Source: ZC4RG30 sp049841155
Lineage (GTDB): Bacteria > Pseudomonadota > Gammaproteobacteria > Steroidobacterales > Steroidobacteraceae
Reading direction: 5' to 3'
DNA length: 64,000 bases
Assembly (NCBI GenBank): GCA_049841155.1
Contig: JASGHI010000003.1
Coordinates: 1,550,001-1,614,000, forward strand
In this document: piece by piece, positions 58,179-64,000 of the stretch
Layout: each line of letters opens with the position of its first letter
Position numbering within the stretch: position 1 is the stretch's first letter
Position numbers and translations under genes: made by a program
Notes under the pieces: generated by a model
What the model was told of the DNA's origin: nothing
Seen by the model: only the letters and a program-made list of their open reading frames with translations
The model's database searches: none

Positions 58179-58709
58179 CTATTCGAGCGGTACGGGCAGA
58201 TCCAGTTCGGCGAGGAAATATTGGAACAGGTTGCGGATCAGTGGCAACGCCGTGTGCAACCGGTGGTCGGATTCGACCAGATGCAGCGAGGCGCCATGTG
58301 CGCGCGCAAAGTCGATGCTCTGCTCGCAGGGCACCACGTCGTCGCGCCAGCCATGCACCAGCGTCATGGGCGCGGCCAGCGAGCCGGACCGCAGCGCCGG
58401 CAACCCCGGCATGGTGATGGCCGGCGCCATCAGGAACAGGCCGCGCGCATGCAGCGAGGGCGCCGCCGCCAGCGACACCCAGGCGCCCAGGCTCGAACCC
58501 ACCAGCACCAGCTCGCCGGACAGGTCCTTGCAGAAATCCGACAGCGCCAGCACCCGCTCCTCGGCATCGTCGATGCCGCGGTAGTCCACCGCGGCGGCGT
58601 GATAGCCCTCGGCCTCGGCGATCTCGTACAGCGCGAGGATCTTGCGGCTGAACGGGCTGCTGTCCTGCCCATGCGAGAACACCACGTGGCGGCGGATCTG
58701 CGGGCTCAT
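58179..58709 (-). CDS. YqiA-like alpha/beta hydrolase
   Basis: 176 aa, cytoplasmic. FSHGQDSSPFSRK, nucleophile GSSLGAWVSLAA (Ser about residue 72), acid in VHGWRDDVVPCEQS and His in ESDHRLHTALP. Resembles the short YqiA-type esterase family. Its ATG overlaps the sheath-protein stop (ATGA), so they are translated together. Confidence 0.82.
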   Translation of the reverse strand: MSPQIRRHVVFSHGQDSSPFSRKILALYEIAEAEGYHAAAVDYRGIDDAEERVLALSDFCKDLSGELVLVGSSLGAWVSLAAAPSLHARGLFLMAPAITMPGLPALRSGSLAAPMTLVHGWRDDVVPCEQSIDFARAHGASLHLVESDHRLHTALPLIRNLFQYFLAELDLPVPLE

Positions 58710-60238
58710 GGCTGCAGCTCCCGTGCCGCCAGTGCATTGAGGCTCACCGGACGCGTCTGGCTGCCGGCGGCGCTGTGCACCACCAGATAGCTCTGGCGGT
58801 GCGCCGCCCCGCGCGACTGGAAGCCATAGGTCAGCCGCACCTCGCCTGCCAGCTCGTGCATCACGCCGTTCACGCGTTCGTCGCAGAACACGAAATAGTG
58901 CTTGTTGATCTCGGTGCCGGCGAAGGCGCCGGCCGCGGCCAGATGGGAGAGAAAGCGCTCCACCTGCCGGCAGGCGCGTTCGCGCGTGCGCAGGCTGTTG
59001 CCCTCGAGCGCCACCCAGCGCGTGCCGCGCTCGATGCTGCTGCTGACGAACAGCGCCAGGCGGCGCTCCGACAGCTGCCAGGATCCGGGGGGCGAAGAGC
59101 GGTCACCGGCGAGCGTACGCACCGGCAGCTCCGGCCGCTCGTGGCTGCGCGTGGCGCACACCACATTGACACCGGCACGCGCCAGCCGCTGCCGCTGCGA
59201 TTCATTGACCGTCACGGCCGGCTGCGCCGAGGGCCGCAGCAATGCCATCTCGCCGGCCCGCCATGGCGCTTCCAGCGACTGCACCTCGCGCAGGATCAAT
59301 GCCGCGGCCGCCGCGGAGGGTGCGAATTCGGCATGACACGCCGTGAGGCGGTCCCTGGCCACGATGCGCGGAAAGAACATCAGCGCATCGCGGCTCTGCA
59401 AGGGCCAGCCACGCATGCCGGCGATGGCGTCTTCAGCCGTGCGCCAGGCCTGCGGCGGATCCACCAGCAGCAGGGCATGCTGCTGCCGGCAGAAGCGCGC
59501 CGCGGCCACCAGCGCGCTCACGCCCAGATCCTGTTCCGGCGCCGGCGGCGGAATGCACAGGAAATTGAAGGGTGGTCCGCCGGCCAGCGCGAACAGGCCC
59601 GTGCGGCCGGCCTCCGATCCGATCAGGTCGTAATCGGAAAGCTGGCGGCCGTCATCGCCATCGCGGTTGCAGGCCACATAGCCTATGAGCGCCTGCGGTT
59701 TCACGCCGCGCGTGACATCGGGCCGCTGGCGCGGCAGACGCCCCGAAAGCCGTATCAATCGCGACCCGGACAGCACGCGGCCGATTTCGCGGGCTGATCC
59801 GGCCAGCACCGAGAGGCGGCGGAAAGTCTCCTGGGCTTCGACCAGTTCGGAACCGGGTGCACGCACCCGCTGCACCACGAGATTGAACAGATCCGTATCC
59901 TGCGGACTGATGCCGTCGTAATCCACCGAGACGCGCAGGAACTCGCGCGTGCCCGGGCAGATACCCGTCAACACCAGCATGTCGTCACCCGCCGGCAGAT
60001 CGAGCGTCGGCGGCCGTCCGCCGCTGACCACGCGCACGATCACCGCCTCGCGGCCACCGTGCTCGAAGAACTGCTGCACCGCATAGGACAGCGTGGATCC
60101 GGCCCACAGCCCGCCGAAGACCTGCTGGTATTCGACGAAGCTGGTGACGCGCAGCGGCTCGCTGACGGGCCCCTTGAGGCAGCGGCCGATGAAGGCGACG
60201 ACACCGGTGGGCGCAGGCGCAATGCCGGCAACCGGCAC
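58706..60238 (-). CDS. Orphan phage contractile-tail sheath family protein
   Basis: 510 aa from a GTG at 60238; upstream codons stay open for ~32 residues but hold no ATG, GTG or TTG, so this start is chosen by elimination. N-terminal GVVAFIGRCLKGPVSEPLRVTSFVEYQQVFGG and C-terminal LFVSSSIERGTRWVALEGNS...GAFAGTEINKHYFVFCDE are diagnostic of tail-sheath proteins of contractile phages and injection devices. The common N-terminal arm motif is absent. No tube, baseplate, spike or ATPase gene is present in this window. The gene is embedded between an L,D-transpeptidase and plsB, overlapping the hydrolase start. Confidence 0.85.
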   Translation of the reverse strand: MPVAGIAPAPTGVVAFIGRCLKGPVSEPLRVTSFVEYQQVFGGLWAGSTLSYAVQQFFEHGGREAVIVRVVSGGRPPTLDLPAGDDMLVLTGICPGTREFLRVSVDYDGISPQDTDLFNLVVQRVRAPGSELVEAQETFRRLSVLAGSAREIGRVLSGSRLIRLSGRLPRQRPDVTRGVKPQALIGYVACNRDGDDGRQLSDYDLIGSEAGRTGLFALAGGPPFNFLCIPPPAPEQDLGVSALVAAARFCRQQHALLLVDPPQAWRTAEDAIAGMRGWPLQSRDALMFFPRIVARDRLTACHAEFAPSAAAAALILREVQSLEAPWRAGEMALLRPSAQPAVTVNESQRQRLARAGVNVVCATRSHERPELPVRTLAGDRSSPPGSWQLSERRLALFVSSSIERGTRWVALEGNSLRTRERACRQVERFLSHLAAAGAFAGTEINKHYFVFCDERVNGVMHELAGEVRLTYGFQSRGAAHRQSYLVVHSAAGSQTRPVSLNALAARELQP

Positions 60239-60317
60239 AGCGACCGAAGCCGCGGCAGGCGCGGAGCTGAAGAGCGCGACGCCGGAACTGCCGCCGGTGT
60301 CGATCGAGTTCCTGCAC

Positions 60318-60500
60318 TTAGGAAACTTTCCCTTTCACCGGCCCTTGCGCCGGCAGCGCGCGGCCGCTGGCCGCCGCAACCTCCCGCAGCTGCCGTTCGG
60401 CGGCGGCGCGCCCGAGGTCATCCTGCTTGCGCGCCACTTCGCCGAGCATGATCCTCAGCCATTCGGACAGCGTACCCATCGGCGGCCGACTATAGCTCAC
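60318..60500 (-). CDS. Small protein of unknown function between L,D-transpeptidase and sheath genes
   Basis: 60 aa with GTG start overlapping the L,D-transpeptidase stop (GTGA), the same coupling seen in the neighbouring genes, which supports it as real. It is basic and mainly helical (TLSEWLRIMLGEVARKQDD, LGRAAAERQLREVAAASG). Not recognised. The sheath gene begins 79 bp downstream. Confidence 0.55.
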   Translation of the reverse strand: MSYSRPPMGTLSEWLRIMLGEVARKQDDLGRAAAERQLREVAAASGRALPAQGPVKGKVS

Positions 60501-61666
60501 GTGCGCGGAGCCTGTGCCTGCTCGGCAACCATGGACTCCGTATCGCGCCGCGCCTGCAGAGCCGGATCGTCGGCGCCATCCCAGTTGCCGCCCTCCGGAA
60601 TCCGGTTCTCGACGCGCGGTGCGGCCGCGAGCAATGCATCGACGGTCTGGCCGGCGTCCGAGACCGACAGCGTCAGGCCGCGCGGATCGGAGGTGATCTG
60701 CGCCACGCGCTTCCAGTCCACGGTCTGGTTCTGCGCCTTGAGCTCCGTCTGGATGCGCGCGCTGAGCGTCTTGGACAGCAGCTTGGGCTGGGACTTCGAC
60801 CAGTCGCGCTTGTCGTCCTCGAGCACATCGTAGGCCTGCAGATAGAGCTGACCTTCATGCCAGCCGAACAGGAAGGGCTGGTTGACCACACGCACCGCGG
60901 TGCCCGGCCCCACCATCGCAAAGATCTTTTCGATGTCCTCCGGATACAGGCGGATGCAGCCATGGCTGGAGCGCAGTCCGACGCCATAGGGCTTGTTGGT
61001 GCCGTGGATGAGATAGGAGGGCCAGCCCAGCGTGAGTTTGTAACGGCCCAGCGGATTGTCCGGCCCGGCGGGGACCACGGCCGGCAGGATCTCGCCGTTC
61101 TTCTTGTGCTCAGCAATGATCGACGCGGTCGGCCGCCACACCGGGTCCTTCTGCTTGGTGAGCACCTTGGTCGTACCCTCGGGTGTCGACCAGCCCACCT
61201 TGCCGATGCCGATCGGATGCGTGTAGACCACCTGCTTCTCGCCCTTCTTCGCGGGCGGGAAGTAGAAGATGCGCATGGCCGCCACATTGATCACGATGCC
61301 CTGCCGCGGCGCGCTGGGCAGCACGAACTGCGTGGGTACGACGATCTCGCGCCCGACGCCCGGCAGCCAGGGATCAACGCCCGGATTGGCGCGGACGATC
61401 TCCTCATAGCCCACATTGAAGCGGCGGGCGATGTCCGGCAGCGTGTCCTCCTTGCCGGTCACCGTGATCTGGATCCGGCCCACGACATCGTCATGCTCGG
61501 CGTCGATCTCGAAGCGGTTGGTGGCCACCGGCGGTTCGTACTGCGGCGCGGGCGGCGCCACGGGCTCCGGAGGCGGTGCGGGCGGTTCGACCTTGGGGGC
61601 CGTCAGCGAGCAGGCAGCCACAAGACCCAGCGCCGCGAGCGCGATACCAGTGCGTAACGTATTCAT
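60497..61666 (-). CDS. L,D-transpeptidase with LysM-like domain (ErfK/YbiS/YkuD family)
   Basis: 389 aa from ATG 61666, a lipoprotein-type leader ending VAACSLTAP. A LysM-like motif (DTLPDIARRFNVGYEEIVRANPG, about 70-115) precedes the YkuD domain (about 120-300) with catalytic RSSHGCIRLYPEDIEKIF (His-x-Cys). A C-terminal extension of ~90 residues follows. It cross-links peptidoglycan or attaches lipoprotein, acting in the periplasm. First gene of the minus-strand run leading to the sheath protein and plsB. Confidence 0.93.
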   Translation of the reverse strand: MNTLRTGIALAALGLVAACSLTAPKVEPPAPPPEPVAPPAPQYEPPVATNRFEIDAEHDDVVGRIQITVTGKEDTLPDIARRFNVGYEEIVRANPGVDPWLPGVGREIVVPTQFVLPSAPRQGIVINVAAMRIFYFPPAKKGEKQVVYTHPIGIGKVGWSTPEGTTKVLTKQKDPVWRPTASIIAEHKKNGEILPAVVPAGPDNPLGRYKLTLGWPSYLIHGTNKPYGVGLRSSHGCIRLYPEDIEKIFAMVGPGTAVRVVNQPFLFGWHEGQLYLQAYDVLEDDKRDWSKSQPKLLSKTLSARIQTELKAQNQTVDWKRVAQITSDPRGLTLSVSDAGQTVDALLAAAPRVENRIPEGGNWDGADDPALQARRDTESMVAEQAQAPRT

Positions 61667-61731
61667 TCCCCGATTATTACACCCTGCGGCGGCCTTGGGG
61701 CCGGTTCGCCGCAGCGACCGGCCTTTCCGGG

Positions 61732-62223
61732 CTAAAGCAGCAGGGGCTGGTCGGGAAGCTCGCCCGGCCCGGCTGCGCCCGCCGGAAAGTGCCGCTCCAG
61801 CAGCCGCGCCGTGCCGTCGATGGCCGCAAGGGCTCCGGCGCTGCAATTCCCGGCACGGAACTGCGACTCGACCTCGCGGCACAATGCATCCCACTGGTCC
61901 TGCGGCACGCGGCGGGCAAGGCCGCGGTCGGCCACGATTTCCACGGCGTGGTCGGCATAGAGCACGTAGATCAGCACGCCATTGTTGCGTTCGGTGTCCC
62001 ACACGCGCAGCAGTCCGAACAGCTCCAGCGCCCGCTGGCGCGGCGACACGCGGTCCATCAGGTCGCCCAGCTCCAGCGCATGTTCGACGACGAAGCGCAG
62101 TTCGCCGGGATGGGCGCGCTCCACCTCGCCGATGCGCCGCTCGATCTGTCCCAGCAATGGCGCAGGAAAACGCAGCCGCAGGATCCAGTAGGGCGTGAAC
62201 AGGTTTCGCAGCAGGCGCAGCAT
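61732..62223 (-). CDS. TPM-domain protein (YgcG-like), short form
   Basis: 163 aa from ATG 62223. Contains the TPM fold: IERRIGEVERAHPGELRFVVEHALELGDL, RVWDTERNNGVLIYVLYADHAVEIVADRGLA. Lacks a signal peptide or TM spans. It is 4 bp downstream of the larger TPM gene and belongs to the lemA-TPM cluster. Function unknown. Confidence 0.8.
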   Translation of the reverse strand: MLRLLRNLFTPYWILRLRFPAPLLGQIERRIGEVERAHPGELRFVVEHALELGDLMDRVSPRQRALELFGLLRVWDTERNNGVLIYVLYADHAVEIVADRGLARRVPQDQWDALCREVESQFRAGNCSAGALAAIDGTARLLERHFPAGAAGPGELPDQPLLL

Positions 62224-62227
62224 CGCG

Positions 62228-63139
62228 TTACCAGCGCCCCGAGGCGCCACCGCCTCCGAAACTACCGCCTCCACCGCCGAAGCCGCCGCCTCCACCCCAC
62301 GACCCGCCGCCGAAACCACCACCTCCGAGGCCACCGCCCCAGCCACCCCAGGGACCGGAACGGCCGCCGCGGCCATTGCGCACATTGGTGGCGACGCCCG
62401 CCACCAGGCTCAGCAGCAATGCCGCGACGCCCGCAAAGCCGGCCAGCAGCAGCACCTTGGAAAGCAGCCACACCACGCCGCCGGTGAGCCCGCCGGTCAG
62501 CAGCGCGCCCGCCGTGCGGCCGAACACGGCCCGCAGCACGGCGCCGACGACCAGCACGCCGAAGAACAGCAGCGGCAGCAGCGCTCCAAGGTTCTCGCCC
62601 GGCGCTCCCTGCCACTTCTGGTCGGGCGGCGGCAACGGCTCGCCATCCACCACATTCATGATGCGCGTGAGTCCGGCACTGATGCCGCCATGGAAATCGC
62701 CCTGCCGGAACAGCGGCGTGATGGTCTCGCGGATGATGCGGCTGGCGATGGCATCCGGCAGTGCGCCCTCCAGACCGTAGCCCACCTCGATGCGCAGCTG
62801 CCGGTCCTGCATGGCCACCAGCAGCAGCGCGCCGTCGTCGGGCTCCTTGCGCCCGAGCTTCCACGCCTCGGCCACGCGGATCGAGTACTGCTCGATGGTC
62901 TCGGGCTGCGTGCTTGCCACCACCAGCAGCGCGATCTGCGCGCCCTTGCGCTGCTCGAAGGCCGCGAGCCGCTGCTCCAGGTCCGCCTGCTGGTCAGCGG
63001 TAAGCGTACCGGTGAGGTCGGTGACATGCGCCTCCAGCGGCGGGACCGCCTGCAGCGTCTGGGCCGCTGCAGGCAGCGCTCCACAGAGCACCGCCAGCAG
63101 CAGCACCCATGCGCGCAGGCCGGGCCGCAGCAACCCCAC
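62228..63139 (-). CDS. TPM-domain membrane protein (YgcG family)
   Basis: 303 aa from GTG 63139, 8 bp after lemA. Signal peptide (AWVLLLAVLCGALPAAAQ), periplasmic TPM domain (about 30-165; LTGTLTADQQADLEQRLAAFEQRKGAQIALLVV and DGALLLVAMQDRQLRIEVGYGLEGALPD), membrane segments (about 190-255), and a C-terminal Gly/Trp-rich tail. Typical partner of LemA; role in envelope maintenance is suspected, not proven. Confidence 0.9.
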   Translation of the reverse strand: MGLLRPGLRAWVLLLAVLCGALPAAAQTLQAVPPLEAHVTDLTGTLTADQQADLEQRLAAFEQRKGAQIALLVVASTQPETIEQYSIRVAEAWKLGRKEPDDGALLLVAMQDRQLRIEVGYGLEGALPDAIASRIIRETITPLFRQGDFHGGISAGLTRIMNVVDGEPLPPPDQKWQGAPGENLGALLPLLFFGVLVVGAVLRAVFGRTAGALLTGGLTGGVVWLLSKVLLLAGFAGVAALLLSLVAGVATNVRNGRGGRSGPWGGWGGGLGGGGFGGGSWGGGGGFGGGGGSFGGGGASGRW

Positions 63140-63147
63140 GGGCCCGG

Positions 63148-63747
63148 CTACTGCGCCGGCGCGGCGCCGAAGTTCACCGTCGGCGCCTGTGATACGGCCG
63201 CTTCGTTCTCGACGGTGAAGCTGGGCTTCACCTTGTGCTTGAACAGCATGGCCGTCAGGTTGGTCGGGAAGGAACGCACGGTGGTGTTGTAGGCCTGCAC
63301 CGTCTGGATGAAGCGGTTGCGCGCCACGGTGATGCGGTTCTCCGTGCCTTCCAGCTGCGCCTGCAGCTCGAGGAAGTTCTGGTTGGACTTCAGGTCCGGA
63401 TAGTTCTCGGTGACCGCGAACAGGCTCTTGAGCGCCTGCGTCAGCTCGCCCTGCGCCTGCTGGAAGCGGGCCATCGCCGCGTCGTCGTTGATGAGCTCGG
63501 GAGTCAGCTGTATGGAACCGGTCTTCGCCCGCGCCTCGGTGACGCCGACCAGCACCTTCTCCTCCTGCGCCGCATAGCCCTTCACGGTGGCGACGAGGTT
63601 GGGGATGAGGTCCGCGCGCCGCTGGTACTGGCTCAGCACATCGGCCCAGGCGGCCTTCACCGCCTCGTCCTGGCTCTGCAGCGTGTTGTAACCGCAGCCC
63701 GACAGCAGGACCGCAGCAGCCATGAGCACGAATCGCAATCCACGCAT
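63148..63747 (-). CDS. lemA: LemA family protein
   Basis: 199 aa from ATG 63747 with AGGAGTTG. Lipoprotein-type leader (MAAAVLLSGCGYN), then the LemA core: VKAAWADVLSQYQRRADLIPNLVATVKGYA, ENYPDLKSNQNFLELQAQLEGTENRI, VQAYNTTVRSFPTNL. A four-helix bundle anchored in the envelope. Starts the lemA-TPM-TPM operon. Confidence 0.95.
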   Translation of the reverse strand: MRGLRFVLMAAAVLLSGCGYNTLQSQDEAVKAAWADVLSQYQRRADLIPNLVATVKGYAAQEEKVLVGVTEARAKTGSIQLTPELINDDAAMARFQQAQGELTQALKSLFAVTENYPDLKSNQNFLELQAQLEGTENRITVARNRFIQTVQAYNTTVRSFPTNLTAMLFKHKVKPSFTVENEAAVSQAPTVNFGAAPAQ

Positions 63748-63860
63748 GGTCCAACTCCTGGTAACAAGGGCAGTGCCCATGTGCGGCATTCTCGCATGGC
63801 CGAAGCAAGGTGGCAGTGCCTTCGCAGCGCCACTTGACCCTCGGCGTGGAGTCAAGCGCA

Positions 63861-64000
63861 ATGCCGGCCATGAGCCGCTACCGCCCTCCGACCACACCCG
63901 GATCCCAGTACATCACGCCTGCCGGCGCGGCGCGGCTCCGGGCCGAACTGGACCAGCTGTGGAGGGTGGAACGTCCGCAGGTCACCGCGGCGGTCAGCGC
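63861..64000 (+). CDS. greB: Transcription elongation factor GreB, 3' truncated by window edge
   Basis: 46 codons are visible from ATG 63861 (a second in-frame ATG is at 63870). SRYRPPTTPGSQYITPAGAARL followed by RAELDQLWRVERPQVTAAVS is the GreB N-terminal coiled coil (LWRxERP signature), so GreB rather than GreA. It rescues backtracked RNA polymerase. Divergent from lemA. Confidence 0.85.
   Translation, partial: MPAMSRYRPPTTPGSQYITPAGAARLRAELDQLWRVERPQVTAAVS

Noticed and set aside
55917..58790. 957-codon plus-strand frame opposite plsB and yqiA
   Set aside because: Low-complexity Gln/Arg/His/Ala translation with no domains; plsB motifs on the other strand are unambiguous.
58706..60238. Part of an integrated prophage
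   Set aside because: No other phage structural, lysis, integrase or attachment-site feature is found around it; neighbours are envelope and lipid genes.
62262..62340. Tandem GGC-rich repeats at the end of the TPM gene
   Set aside because: Explained by the Gly/Trp-rich C-terminal tail typical of YgcG-family proteins.

Overview
The window is high-GC chromosomal DNA from a gammaproteobacterium. The marker blocks are dsbD-tlpA-aroQ-accB-accC-prmA-DUF3426-dusB-fis-purH-purD, trxA-rho divergent from rhlB, groES-groEL, tex, plsB and a greB start at the right edge. This gene order, together with four TonB-dependent receptors (one of the Xanthomonas/Caulobacter type), a tannase-family esterase and Tat-signal hydrolases, suggests an environmental organism near Xanthomonadales/Nevskiales/Steroidobacterales. 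That placement is an inference; no rRNA or tRNA gene is visible.

Layout. 0-1.2 kb: a 5'-truncated lytic transglycosylase-like gene. 1.2-13.9 kb: a minus-strand nutrient-uptake island with three TonB-dependent receptors, a beta-helix lipoprotein, a phytase-like esterase and a tyrosine-phosphatase-like lipoprotein. The operon starts carry 7-4-7 direct repeats resembling Pho boxes, so I read this as a phosphate-starvation (possibly phytate/organophosphate) acquisition island. A divergent yip1/gpx pair sits inside it between two copies of a ~105-bp repeat derived from a receptor 3' end. 14-18.3 kb: tex, then two Tat-signal enzymes (DJ-1/PfpI and dienelactone hydrolase families). 18.3-20.5 kb: groES-groEL with promoter, CIRCE operator and terminator. 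20.6-31.8 kb: a plus-strand housekeeping run covering disulfide reduction, shikimate, fatty-acid initiation, ribosome and tRNA modification, Fis and purine synthesis, with many stop/start overlaps.

31.8-38 kb: a second accessory island with an MBL-fold hydrolase, a tannase/feruloyl-esterase protein, a PepSY membrane protein and a TonB receptor. Its left edge carries a 100-bp internally deleted remnant of the same receptor's 3' end, so both accessory islands show receptor-tail duplications bracketing foreign-looking cargo. 38-46.7 kb: rhomboid protease, alpha/beta hydrolase, GNAT acetyltransferase, cupin, Cys-rich protein, HDOD protein, then an uncharacterised set (outer-membrane protein, CadC-like TPR regulator, divergent lipoprotein). 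46.7-50.1 kb: rho-trxA and rhlB. 50.1-50.8 kb: two gene relics (a frameshifted small coiled-coil gene and a PIN-domain tail). 50.8-55.8 kb: nucleotidase, PHP phosphoesterase, DUF465, MscS channel, arfB and glpD.

55.7-61.7 kb (minus strand): a chain of L,D-transpeptidase, a 60-aa ORF, an orphan contractile phage-tail sheath protein, a YqiA-like hydrolase and plsB, mostly with overlapping stop/start codons. An isolated tail sheath co-transcribed with cell-wall and phospholipid enzymes is the most unusual gene content here. 61.7-64 kb: lemA with two TPM-domain genes, and the start of greB. Small genes were searched for in the intergenic gaps; apart from the relics and sites listed, I see nothing convincing in them.
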